A stretch of DNA of 64,000 nucleotides from positions 806,001-870,000 of the forward strand of contig NZ_QVAI01000001.1 in assembly GCF_003427025.1 (NCBI RefSeq), read 5' to 3'. Shown one piece after another: positions 8,833-17,031 of this stretch; position 1 is the stretch's first letter; each line of letters starts with the position of its first letter. The notes beneath the pieces are model-generated. The model saw nothing but the letters and a program-made list of their open reading frames with translations. It was not told the origin of the DNA and did no database searches. The position numbers were made by a program, and so were the translations under genes. The DNA is from Jiangella endophytica (GTDB lineage Bacteria; Actinomycetota; Actinomycetes; Jiangellales; Jiangellaceae).

Positions 8833-9714
8833 ATGACTCACGACAGGTCCACCTCCACCGGCGGCGACGCCGCCGGCGTCGTCTCCGAACGGGTCCGTGC
8901 TCAGCTCCCGGCGCTGCCGACAGCCGAGGCGCGTGTGGTCAACGCACTCCTGGCCAGCGGGTCCGAGGCCATCCACCTGACGGTCTCGGACGTGGCCGAG
9001 ACCGCCGGCGTCGGTGTCGGCACCGTGGTGCGCGCGTGCAAGTCGGTCGGCTTCAAGGGGTTCCAGGACGCCAAGATCGCGCTCGCGCAGGACCGCATTC
9101 AGGCGGGGACGCCGGTGCAGGAAGGCGTGGACGCCTCCGACGCACCGTCGGCGATCCTGCGCAAGCTCGCCGCCTCGACGGACGACGCGCTGCGCACCGC
9201 TCCCGGAAGCATCGACGCGGAGGCGCTCGAGCGGGCCGTCCAGCTCCTGGACGGCGCGCAGCGGATCCTGTTCCTCGCCGTGGGCACCAGCGCTCCGCTC
9301 GCCCAGGACGCCTCCTACCGGCTCGTCACGATCGGGCTCGACTCGTCCGCCCCCGTCGACGTGCACACCCAGCACGTGCAGTCCCGGCTGCTGCGCCCCA
9401 CTGACGTCGCCGTCGTCGTCTCTCACACCGGTTCGACCACCGAGACCATCGCGGCCGCTCGGGCGGCGCGTGAGGCCGGCGCCCCCGTCATCGCGATCAC
9501 CAGCTTCTCCACCAGCCCGCTGACCGAGCTGGCGACGGTCGCCCTGGTCGCCGGCAGCCGGGAGACGGAGTTCAGGGTCGAGGCGATGACCAGCCGATTC
9601 GTGCACCTGCTCATCCTCGACGGCTTGTACGTGTCGCTGTACCTCAGGAATGCCGAGCGATCGAGGGCCGCCCAGACGCTGATGGCGGACGCGCTCGCCG
9701 AGCACCGCTTCTGA
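8833..9714 (+). CDS. MurR/RpiR-family transcriptional regulator (HTH plus SIS domain)
   Basis: 293 residues. The N-terminal HTH_6 domain (about residues 15-90) contains LPTAEARVVNALLASG and SDVAETAGVGVGTVVRACKS, the RpiR helix-turn-helix signature. The C-terminal SIS domain (about 125-265) has ILFLAVGTSAPLAQDA and VVSHTGSTTETIAAA; SIS domains bind phosphosugars. The protein likely senses a sugar phosphate such as ribose- or deoxyribose-phosphate made by the downstream phosphorylase (inference). It is the first gene of the nucleoside transport and salvage operon, with 31 bp to the next start, and a palindrome pair lies just upstream. AGAGGAAC precedes the ATG. Confidence 0.9.
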   Translation: MTHDRSTSTGGDAAGVVSERVRAQLPALPTAEARVVNALLASGSEAIHLTVSDVAETAGVGVGTVVRACKSVGFKGFQDAKIALAQDRIQAGTPVQEGVDASDAPSAILRKLAASTDDALRTAPGSIDAEALERAVQLLDGAQRILFLAVGTSAPLAQDASYRLVTIGLDSSAPVDVHTQHVQSRLLRPTDVAVVVSHTGSTTETIAAARAAREAGAPVIAITSFSTSPLTELATVALVAGSRETEFRVEAMTSRFVHLLILDGLYVSLYLRNAERSRAAQTLMADALAEHRF

Positions 9715-9745
9715 CTGGCACCACCTTTTCAGCATGGAGGAGACC

Positions 9746-10753
9746 ATGAACACGACTCGCACCCGCGCTGCCGTGGCAGCCGGCCTGCTGGCCGCGACGT
9801 CCGGGCTGCTGTCCTGCTCGGCGGAGGACGCCACGAGCTCGTCGGCGGAATCGTGCGGCTTCGCCTTCGTCATGCAGGACCCGATGACCGGCAGCACCGC
9901 CGAGCAGACCATCAAACGCGGGCTCGACCGCGCGGCCGACGAGCTGGGCGTCGAGGTCGACATCACCGACGGCACCGGCCTCGCCGGAGTCGCCGACAAT
10001 CTCCGGGCGGCGGCGGCCAAGGGATGCTACGACGCCATCGGCGTCCCCTTCTTCGCCAACGGCGACGCTGTCACCCAGGTCGCGGCCGAGTACCCCGACC
10101 AGGCCTTCTACATCGCCGGCGGCATCGCCAGCGGCCCGAACGTCACGTCGTTCAACGCGGCGAACGAGGAAGGCACCTATGTCGCCGGAGCGATGGCGGC
10201 CGCCATGACGGAGTCGGGGACCATCGGCGTCATCATCGGCGACGAGTCGCCCACCCTGCTCCGCTACAGCGACGGCTTCGCGGCGGGCGCGGCGAGCGTC
10301 GACCCGTCGGTCGAGGTCATCACCACCGCGGTCGGGTCGTTCACCGACCCGGCGAAGGCCGGCTCCATCGCGACCAGCCAGGCCTCGGCGGGTGCCGACG
10401 TCATCTACAGTGCCGCCGGCTCGAACCTGCAGGTCTACGCACTCGGCGAGGAGAAGGGCTACCGCACGGTCGCCTCGGACCTCACGGACTGGGCGACGGT
10501 CAAGGACACCCTGCCCGCGCTGGCCTTCATCGCCGCGCCGACCGAGGACAACCTCAACTTCGCCATCGTCTCCGCGTACGTCGACGGCTCGGTTCCGGGT
10601 GGCGAGACGCGCGAGCTGGGGCTGCAGGACGACATCTTCGAGATCCCCTACGTGACCGGCCCGGCCAGCGACGACTTCGAGCTTCAGGCGGAGGTGATCG
10701 AGGCGGGCACGACCGCCTACGACCACATCCTCTCCGGCGGCTCGGCCGGCTGA
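9746..10753 (+). CDS. BMP-family (PnrA/Med-type) substrate-binding lipoprotein, nucleoside ABC importer
   Basis: 335 residues. A signal sequence ends in a lipobox (SGLLSC, Cys at about residue 24), so the mature protein is a membrane-anchored lipoprotein. The fold pattern FVMQDPMTGSTAEQTIKRGLDRAADELG, YDAIGVPFFANGD, NEEGTYVAGAMAAAMT and ADVIYSAAGS matches the basic membrane protein family, whose characterised members bind purine or pyrimidine nucleosides. ATG 9746 is preferred over 9734 because the GGAGGA at 9737 then serves as ribosome-binding site. It is followed, with a TGATG overlap, by the ATPase and two permeases of the same importer. The operon's nucleotidase and phosphorylase genes support nucleosides as cargo. 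Confidence 0.88.
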   Translation: MNTTRTRAAVAAGLLAATSGLLSCSAEDATSSSAESCGFAFVMQDPMTGSTAEQTIKRGLDRAADELGVEVDITDGTGLAGVADNLRAAAAKGCYDAIGVPFFANGDAVTQVAAEYPDQAFYIAGGIASGPNVTSFNAANEEGTYVAGAMAAAMTESGTIGVIIGDESPTLLRYSDGFAAGAASVDPSVEVITTAVGSFTDPAKAGSIATSQASAGADVIYSAAGSNLQVYALGEEKGYRTVASDLTDWATVKDTLPALAFIAAPTEDNLNFAIVSAYVDGSVPGGETRELGLQDDIFEIPYVTGPASDDFELQAEVIEAGTTAYDHILSGGSAG

Positions 10754-12282
10754 TGACGTCGCACTCCGCGGATCCGCCCGTCCACGTCAGCGCCGTCGGC
10801 CTGGCCAAGTCGTTCGGCCCGGTGCGAGCACTCCGGCGGGCCGACCTGACGGTGACCGCCGGCCGCATCTCGGCGCTGGTCGGCGAGAACGGCGCCGGGA
10901 AGAGCACGCTCATGCAGCTGATCTCCGGCGACCTCAGCCCGGACTCCGGTGCGCTGGACGTCAGCACCCGGGTCGGCCTGGTGCGCCAGCAGCTGTCCAC
11001 CGTCGACGAGCTCTCACTGCTGGAGAACATCGTGTTCGGGGCCGAGAGCGCGGCCGGCACCGGTTCGTTGCCGCGCCGGCTGGTCGGCGGCATCAACTGG
11101 AGATCTCATCGAGAGGGCGTCCGTGACCTGATGGCCCGGACCGGTCTCGTCGTGCCTCTGGCCAAGCCCGCGGCCGAGGTCCCGGTCGGCGTCCGCCAAC
11201 GCGTCGACATCCTCTCCGCCCTCTACCGAGGAGCGCGCTGTCTGCTGCTCGACGAGCCCACCACCTACCTCACGCCGCGCGAGGTCGACAACCTGTTCGA
11301 GGTCATGCGCGACCTCGCCGCCGGGGGTATGAGCGTCGTCTTCATCAGCCACCGGCTGCGCGAGGTGGTGCAGCACTGCGACGAGGTCAACGTCCTGCGC
11401 AGGGGCGAGAGCGTCCTCCACCTCCCGGCGGCCCCGTTCGAGCTCGGGCAGATCGGCCGGGCCATGACCGGCGGCGAGGACGCGGCCGGTGACGTCGCGG
11501 ACCCGGTCGGCGCCGCCCGCCCGGCCGCGGGCGCCGCGGGCGCGCCGATCCTCGATGTCGGCGGGCGCCTGTGGGTGCGGTCCGGCGAGATCGTCGGCAT
11601 CGCCGGGGTCTCCGGCAACGGTCAGAACGAACTCCTCGACACCATCGCCGGTCTCGAGCGCGATGCGCTCCACCTGCCGCTGACGATCGACGGGCGCGAC
11701 GTGTCGAGGTCGTCGACGCGCTCCCGGCGGGCCGCCGGCCTGCGCTTCATCCCGGAGAGCGTCAAGGAGTCGGGCTCGGCTCCCACCGCCAGCATCACGG
11801 ACAACGTCATCTCCGCCGTCCCGCCGCCCTCGGTGCGTGGCCGCTTCGGCCTGCTGCGCCGGGCCACCGCGGACCACCTCGCCCAGTCGCTGGTGGAACG
11901 CGCCCGGGTGGTGGCGAGCAGCACGCGGCAGCCCGCGAGCGAGCTCAGTGGCGGGAACCTCCAGCGGGTGGCGGTGGCACGTGAGCTCGGCGACGGCGCG
12001 CGCGTCCTCCTGGCGCACGAGCCGACCCGGGGAGTCGACTTCGCCGGTGTCGCCCTCATCCATGCACAGCTCCGGGAGTTCACCGGCCGCGGCGGCGCCG
12101 TTCTCCTGGTCACCTCCGACGTGGACGAGCTGCTCGCGCTCAGCGACCGGGTGCACGTCATCGACCGCGGCCGGCTCAGCCGCAGCTACGAGCGCGCCCA
12201 GCTGACCCTGGGGCGTCTCGGCGAACTCCTCGGCGGCCTCGGTCACGATGCCGCGGCGGCCCGGCCTCAGGAGGGCCCATGA
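10753..12282 (+). CDS. Nucleoside ABC importer ATPase with two fused nucleotide-binding domains
   Basis: 509 residues holding tandem ABC cassettes, as usual for BMP-linked importers. The first half has Walker A GENGAGKST near residue 43, the family's variant signature VGVRQRVDILSALYRG and Walker B LLLDEPT. The second half has the family-typical degenerate P-loop GVSGNGQNEL, a true signature ELSGGNLQRVAVAREL and VLLAHEPTRGVDF as Walker B. It powers uptake through the two downstream permeases. The ATG at 10753 overlaps the stop of the binding-protein gene (TGATG), and its stop overlaps the next start (ATGA), so stoichiometric coupled translation is expected. Confidence 0.93.
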   Translation: MTSHSADPPVHVSAVGLAKSFGPVRALRRADLTVTAGRISALVGENGAGKSTLMQLISGDLSPDSGALDVSTRVGLVRQQLSTVDELSLLENIVFGAESAAGTGSLPRRLVGGINWRSHREGVRDLMARTGLVVPLAKPAAEVPVGVRQRVDILSALYRGARCLLLDEPTTYLTPREVDNLFEVMRDLAAGGMSVVFISHRLREVVQHCDEVNVLRRGESVLHLPAAPFELGQIGRAMTGGEDAAGDVADPVGAARPAAGAAGAPILDVGGRLWVRSGEIVGIAGVSGNGQNELLDTIAGLERDALHLPLTIDGRDVSRSSTRSRRAAGLRFIPESVKESGSAPTASITDNVISAVPPPSVRGRFGLLRRATADHLAQSLVERARVVASSTRQPASELSGGNLQRVAVARELGDGARVLLAHEPTRGVDFAGVALIHAQLREFTGRGGAVLLVTSDVDELLALSDRVHVIDRGRLSRSYERAQLTLGRLGELLGGLGHDAAAARPQEGP

Positions 12283-13382
12283 TCGACGCACGACGAGTAC
12301 TGACGATCGTCCTGGTCGCGGTGCTCGGCCTGGCGGTCGTCGCCGTCCTGCTCGCCGCGCTGCAGGGCGTCGACCAGGTCGCGCCCGGCTTCGCCTCGTT
12401 CTTCGCCGGAATCGGCGGGACCGACACCGCCCTGGCCTCGACCGCCCGGACCATGACCCCGATCCTGCTGATCGCGGTGTCGGCCAGTGTCTCGATCCGG
12501 GCCGGGCTGTTCGACGTCGGCCAGGTGGGCCAGTACGTGATCGGTGGCCTCGCGGCGGCCACCGCGGGCACGGTGCTGCCCGGCCCGGGCGTCGTGGTCG
12601 CCATCGGGTCGCTGCTCATCGGCGCCCTGGCCGGCGGGATCTGGGCCAGCGCGATCGGCGGGCTGGCCGTGGCCACTCGCGTCCAACTGGTCGTCCTCAC
12701 CCTGATCGCCAACTACTTCGCGGACGGTCTCGCCCGCTTCATCACCCGCACGACCCTGCAGGATCCGGACGCGCACAGCATCGTCGCGACGCGGATGATT
12801 CCGCAGGACGCGTGGCTCCCGGTGCTCATCCCGCGGACGTCGCTGCACCTCGGCTTCGTCATCGCCATCGCCGTCACGGTCGTCGTCTGGGCGGTCGTCC
12901 GCTACACGGTCGCGGGGCATCGCCTCACGATGTACGGCCGGAACCCGAGGTTCGCGACGCTCGCCGGCGTCGACTCGCGTCGCTACCCGTTGACGGTGCT
13001 GCTCGGCAGCGGATCGATCACCGGCCTCGCCGGCGCCATCGAGGTCTTCGGCGTGTACCACCGCTTCCAGGACGGGACGCTCGGCGGGCCGAGCTCCGTC
13101 GCGTGGACCGGCCTCACCGCGGCCATCCTCATCCCCAGCGGCCTGCTGATCATGCTTCCCGCCGCGTTCTTCCTCGCCGCTCTCACCACCGGCCTCGCAG
13201 GTGTCCAGCGCGACATCGGGATCACGGCGGGCATGGGCACCCTCGTCCAGGGTGTGCTGATCGTCATCGCCGCCGTCGCGCTGAGCCGGCAGACACCGCG
13301 CGCACGGACCGCCGGCAGACCCGCGCCCGCACCACCTCCGGCACGCGAACCGGCCATGAGCGCCGTCAAGGAGGAATCCTGA
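12279..13382 (+). CDS. Nucleoside ABC importer permease 1 (BPD_transp_2 type)
   Basis: 367 residues with about nine hydrophobic segments. SVSIRAGLFDVGQVGQYVIGGL in the first third and FIAIALVLI-like helices are typical of the BPD_transp_2 permeases that work with BMP lipoproteins. The motif LAGVDSRRYPLTVLLGSGSITGLAGA near residue 230 marks the cytoplasmic coupling region. The C-terminal tail (about 25 residues rich in Pro, Ala and Arg) is probably a cytosolic extension. It overlaps both neighbours (ATGA before, TGATG after). It would form a heterodimeric channel with the next gene product. Confidence 0.92.
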   Translation: MIDARRVLTIVLVAVLGLAVVAVLLAALQGVDQVAPGFASFFAGIGGTDTALASTARTMTPILLIAVSASVSIRAGLFDVGQVGQYVIGGLAAATAGTVLPGPGVVVAIGSLLIGALAGGIWASAIGGLAVATRVQLVVLTLIANYFADGLARFITRTTLQDPDAHSIVATRMIPQDAWLPVLIPRTSLHLGFVIAIAVTVVVWAVVRYTVAGHRLTMYGRNPRFATLAGVDSRRYPLTVLLGSGSITGLAGAIEVFGVYHRFQDGTLGGPSSVAWTGLTAAILIPSGLLIMLPAAFFLAALTTGLAGVQRDIGITAGMGTLVQGVLIVIAAVALSRQTPRARTAGRPAPAPPPAREPAMSAVKEES

Positions 13383-14320
13383 TGGGCTTCTGGTTCAGTG
13401 CGGACCTCTGGCAGCTCACCCTGCAGGCCACGGCCGCGCTGCTGTTCGTCTCCTTCGGCGTGTACCTGCCGATGCGTGCGGGGGTGCTGGTGCTCGGCGC
13501 CGAGGGCGCGATGCTCTTCGGATGTTTCGGCGCGATCGCGGCCCAGGTCCTGACCGACGGTGGCGCGCTGGCCGGGCTGCTCGGCGCGGTCGCCGCCTCC
13601 ACCTGTGCCAGCGCGCTCTTCGCCGCCGTCGCGATCAGCGGCCGCGTCAACCCGATCGTGACCGGCATCGCGCTGAACTTCATCGCGGTGGGCGGCACCT
13701 CGGTGCTGACCGCCGTGCTGTTCGCGGGTGAGGGAACCATCGTCACCCCCTCGCTGGAGCCGCTGCCGCGGATCGAGCTGCCGATCGTCGAGTCGGTGCC
13801 GTGGCTCGGTGACGTGGTGAGCGGGCAGACCATCGTGCTCTATGCCGCCGTGCTCACCACGCCCCTGCTCGCGCTGTGGCTGAACCGCACTCGCGGCGGG
13901 TTGACGACACGCGTGGTCGGCAGCGCGCCGGCCGTCGCCGTCGCCGCCGGGCGGTCGCCGGCGCGCACGCAGTGGATCGCCCTGGTCGTCGGCGGCGTGT
14001 TCATCGGGCTCGGCGGCGCCCAGCTGGCCCTCGCCTCGGCGGCGCAGTTCTCCCCGGGCATGACCAACGCCCGGGGATTCATCGCTCTGGCGCTCGTCCT
14101 GATCGCCGCCCAGCGGCCCTGGCTGCTCCTGCCGCTGGCCATCACGTTCGCCTACTTCGACACGCTCGGCTTCAACCTCCAGAACATCGGCCTGCCGACG
14201 GAACTGTCCGGGGTCCTGCCGTACGTCGCCATCATCGCGATGCTGGCCGTCCCCAGCATCGCTCGCCGGTTCCGCCCGGACGCCGCGGCCGAGGCCGGCG
14301 GAAGCCGGGTGGTGCCGTGA
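13382..14320 (+). CDS. Nucleoside ABC importer permease 2 (BPD_transp_2 type)
   Basis: 312 residues, mostly hydrophobic. VYLPMRAGVLVLGAEGAMLFGCFGA near residue 20 is the counterpart of the first-permease motif (R-G-x-N/L-G-x-EG), and NPIVTGIALNFIAVGGTSVLT is the conserved loop of this permease class. It pairs with the preceding permease in the membrane. The start codon overlaps the previous stop (TGATG) and GAGGAA lies 8 bp upstream. Its stop overlaps the GTG of the nucleotidase-like gene (GTGA), linking transport directly to catabolism in one transcript. Confidence 0.92.
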   Translation: MGFWFSADLWQLTLQATAALLFVSFGVYLPMRAGVLVLGAEGAMLFGCFGAIAAQVLTDGGALAGLLGAVAASTCASALFAAVAISGRVNPIVTGIALNFIAVGGTSVLTAVLFAGEGTIVTPSLEPLPRIELPIVESVPWLGDVVSGQTIVLYAAVLTTPLLALWLNRTRGGLTTRVVGSAPAVAVAAGRSPARTQWIALVVGGVFIGLGGAQLALASAAQFSPGMTNARGFIALALVLIAAQRPWLLLPLAITFAYFDTLGFNLQNIGLPTELSGVLPYVAIIAMLAVPSIARRFRPDAAAEAGGSRVVP

Positions 14321-15678
14321 CGGCGCGTTCGTCGCTGCCTCCTCGCCGGCCCGATACCAGGGTTCGTCTGATCGCCTCCAACGACCTGCTGTGCACGGTC
14401 GCGCCGATGCCGACCAGCCACGGGCGAGCCGGCACCGTCGACGGCATCGTCGACGTCCTCGACCAGGAGAGCCGTCGCGGCCCCGTCCTCTGGCTGGATG
14501 CGGGTGACTTCACCGGCGGCCCGCTCTGGTCCCTGACCGGACGGCGGGACTGGGCGCTGGTCGCCGACCTGCCGATCGGTGCCGCCGCAGCCGGCAACCA
14601 CGAGTTCGACGAAGGGATCGAAGCGGCCCAGGCAGGTGCGGACGCCGTCTCGTTCCCGCTGTTGTGCGCCGACGCCGACGCCGGCCTGCCGTCGACCCGC
14701 CTGATCGGCACGGCTGCCGGCATCGTCGGCGTGATCGGCCTGACCCACCCGCAGGTGCATCGTCTTGCCCCCGGTCCGACGCCGGCCGGCGACCCGGCCG
14801 GCATCGTGCGCGGCCACGCACAGCAGTTGCGGGAGGCCGGCGCGGACTGGATCGTCGTGTTGCAGCACGACGGAGTGCGGTGGTGGCCGGACACCTCGCG
14901 GCCGTCGCGCGCGGGCGTGCGCAGCGACCGGTGGATCGGCGACATCCGGGGCTGGAGCTCCAGTGCCGACGCCGTCCTCGGTGGACACACGCTCGGCCGC
15001 TGGGCCGGCCGGCACGGGACCACCGTCGTCGGCCACGCGCACCCGTTCGCGGCCTCGCTCCTCGTCGTCGACCTCACCACGTCGGGAGCGACGCCGGCCG
15101 GATTCGTCGCCGTTCCGCCCTCCGCACCTGGTTCGGCGCCCCGGCGCACGGCCGCCGAACGGCTGGCCGCGGCGTCCGCCGAACGCATCGGCACCAACCC
15201 GACGGCGTTGACCAGCGTGCCCGGTGCCGGCGGGTACCTACCGTCGGTCGTCGCCGACGCCTTCCGGTCCACGGACCGCGCGGACTCCGCATTCGTGCCA
15301 CCGCACGCGTTCTTCACCCAGGCGCCCGTGGACGGCGCGAGCGCGGCCCTCGCCGCAGGGGCCGTCAGCGAGCTCGACGTCCACCGCCTGTTCCCGTTCC
15401 CCGACGACGCGGTGGCCGTCGTCGGCATCGAGGCCGGAGACCTGGGCCGGTTGAGACAGGCCCACGACCGGCGGACCGATCCGCGGGCGTCAGACAACGA
15501 CCACCTGTGGTGGAACTGGAGCCGTACGCCGGCCGGAGTCAGCAACCTGAAGGAGAACCCACACACCGTGGCCATGCTCGAACACGTACGCCCCTTGGCC
15601 GAGACCTGGCTCGGACGTCAGCTGACGGTCGAGGACCGATTCAGCGCCCGGGACGCGATCAGGGGGTTCTTCCGATGA
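14317..15678 (+). CDS. 5'-nucleotidase/metallophosphatase-like protein (UshA family), cytoplasmic form
   Basis: 453 residues from GTG 14317, which overlaps the permease stop. Metallophosphatase motifs are present but altered: VRLIASNDLL replaces the usual D-x-H, followed by LDAGDFTGG, AAGNHEFDEG, VVLQHDG and GHAHPFAA. A C-terminal 5'-nucleotidase-like domain (about residues 290-440) follows. UshA-type enzymes dephosphorylate nucleoside monophosphates or UDP-sugars, usually outside the cell. Here no signal peptide is seen, so it would act in the cytoplasm. The missing D-x-H in motif I (SND instead of TND/SDxH; many 5'-nucleotidases have TNDxHG) suggests changed metal binding or substrate. The operon setting supports a nucleotide or sugar-phosphate role. 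Confidence 0.75.
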   Translation: MTARSSLPPRRPDTRVRLIASNDLLCTVAPMPTSHGRAGTVDGIVDVLDQESRRGPVLWLDAGDFTGGPLWSLTGRRDWALVADLPIGAAAAGNHEFDEGIEAAQAGADAVSFPLLCADADAGLPSTRLIGTAAGIVGVIGLTHPQVHRLAPGPTPAGDPAGIVRGHAQQLREAGADWIVVLQHDGVRWWPDTSRPSRAGVRSDRWIGDIRGWSSSADAVLGGHTLGRWAGRHGTTVVGHAHPFAASLLVVDLTTSGATPAGFVAVPPSAPGSAPRRTAAERLAAASAERIGTNPTALTSVPGAGGYLPSVVADAFRSTDRADSAFVPPHAFFTQAPVDGASAALAAGAVSELDVHRLFPFPDDAVAVVGIEAGDLGRLRQAHDRRTDPRASDNDHLWWNWSRTPAGVSNLKENPHTVAMLEHVRPLAETWLGRQLTVEDRFSARDAIRGFFR

Positions 15679-16304
15679 TCGCGCCGCCGCGACCGCCGGC
15701 AGCCGTGGCCGTCGACTGGAACGGAACCATGGTCGACGATGCGGAGCGGGCCTGGCGAGCCACCCGCACCGCGCTCGCCGCGGTCCAGCAGGAAGCCCTG
15801 GCACCCGCGACGGCGGACGCCTTCCGGGCCGCCTTCGAACTGCCGATGGACGCGTACTTCGCCGCACTCGGCGTCCCTGCCGACGTCACCGGCCGATGCG
15901 TCGACGCATGGAACGTGGCCATGGCCGAGTCGACCACCACCCTCGCCCCCGGCGCCCTGCAACTGCTCAGTACCGCCGACGCCCTCGGTGTGCCCGTGGT
16001 GGTCGTCAGCGGCGCCGATGAACGGGTGGTCCACGGCGACTGCACGGCCCTCGGGCTGACGGACCTGATCAGCGAGGTCCACGGCAACGTCCATCCGAAG
16101 CGGAGGATCCTGCGTCGCTACCGTTCGAACGGGCCGCTGGTGTACGTCGGCGACACCCGGTACGACGTCGCGGAAGGTCTCACGGCCGGCGCCTGGACCG
16201 TCGCGGTCGACTTCGGCTACGGCAGCCGGTCCGATCTCGCCGATGCCCACACGATCGTGAGCGACCTGCGCGATGTCGCACGGCTGCTCAGCGGTGTTCC
16301 TTGA
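15675..16304 (+). CDS. HAD-superfamily phosphatase (phosphoglycolate phosphatase-like)
   Basis: 209 residues. Motif I is AVDWNGTMVDD with D14 as nucleophile and N16 in place of the usual second aspartate, motif II is VVSGAD, and motif IV is YVGDTRYDVAEG. A helical cap between residues 20 and 80 makes it a C1-type HAD, the group that includes phosphoglycolate phosphatase and beta-phosphoglucomutase. The D-x-N form of motif I occurs in some active phosphatases but weakens certainty about the general acid. The ATG overlaps the previous stop (ATGA), and its own stop overlaps the TTG of the MgtC-family gene. It probably dephosphorylates a pentose or nucleotide intermediate of the pathway. Confidence 0.85.
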   Translation: MIAPPRPPAAVAVDWNGTMVDDAERAWRATRTALAAVQQEALAPATADAFRAAFELPMDAYFAALGVPADVTGRCVDAWNVAMAESTTTLAPGALQLLSTADALGVPVVVVSGADERVVHGDCTALGLTDLISEVHGNVHPKRRILRRYRSNGPLVYVGDTRYDVAEGLTAGAWTVAVDFGYGSRSDLADAHTIVSDLRDVARLLSGVP

Positions 16305-17014
16305 TCGGCATCCGCGGTGAGGTGCTGTGGGTGTCGAGCACCGTCCAGGACGAGCTGATCCTGCTCGGTCTGGCTTTCGTCCTGTGCGGAGCGATCGGCG
16401 TCGAGCGGCAGCTGTCGCAGAAGAGCGCCGGCGTGCGTACCCACCTGCTCGTCGGCATGGGGTCCGCCGGATTCACCCTCATCTCCGCGTACGGGTTCGC
16501 CGGAGTCGACGCGACGACGGCGATCATCGACCCGTCACGCATCGCCGCCCAGATCGTCTCCGGCATCGGGTTCCTCGGCGCCGGGGTGATCTTCATGCGC
16601 CGCGACGTCGTGCGCGGCCTGACCACGGCGGCCACCATCTGGCTGACGGCGGCGGTCGGCATGGCGTGCGGTGCCGGGCTGGTCGTGCTGGCCGCGTCGC
16701 TGACCGTCCTGCACATCGCGGCGGTCACCGTCGTCGCGCCGCTCACCCACCGCCTCCGCGGCGCCGCCGATCGCGCCACCCTCACCGTCCGCTACCTCGA
16801 CGGGCGGGGCGTGCTGCGCGGCATCCTGACGGTCGCCGCCGACATGGGATACCAGACCACCATCCGGTCGACCGAACAGATCCGGCCCGACGGGCGGCCG
16901 GAGGTCATCGCCCGGATGCAGTTCCGGGGACGACCGCCGCTGCAGCTGCTGATGGCGGAGCTCTCCGAGGTCGCCGGAGTCGAACGCGTCGCGGTGGCCC
17001 ACGAAACGGAATGA
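16301..17014 (+). CDS. MgtC/SapB-family membrane protein
   Basis: 237 residues from TTG 16301 (TTGA overlap with the HAD stop); GTG 16331 is a less likely alternative. Four to five membrane helices lie in the first 150 residues, with the family hallmarks CGAIGVERQ, GIGFLGAGVIF and GLTTAATIWLTAAVG. A soluble ACT-like C-terminal domain follows. Characterised MgtC binds the F1Fo ATP synthase and helps cells cope with low magnesium or acid phosphate stress. Finding it inside a nucleoside uptake and salvage operon is unusual: nucleoside and nucleotide phosphate release may alter Mg or phosphate balance (inference). It is followed 17 bp later by the phosphorylase gene. Confidence 0.88.
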   Translation: MIGIRGEVLWVSSTVQDELILLGLAFVLCGAIGVERQLSQKSAGVRTHLLVGMGSAGFTLISAYGFAGVDATTAIIDPSRIAAQIVSGIGFLGAGVIFMRRDVVRGLTTAATIWLTAAVGMACGAGLVVLAASLTVLHIAAVTVVAPLTHRLRGAADRATLTVRYLDGRGVLRGILTVAADMGYQTTIRSTEQIRPDGRPEVIARMQFRGRPPLQLLMAELSEVAGVERVAVAHETE

Positions 17015-17031
17015 ACGACAGGAGAGGACGC

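Noticed and set aside
10753-12282. Apparent loss of Walker A in the second half of the nucleoside ATPase
   Set aside because: The GVSGNGQNEL form is normal for the second cassette of this transporter class, so it is not a defect.
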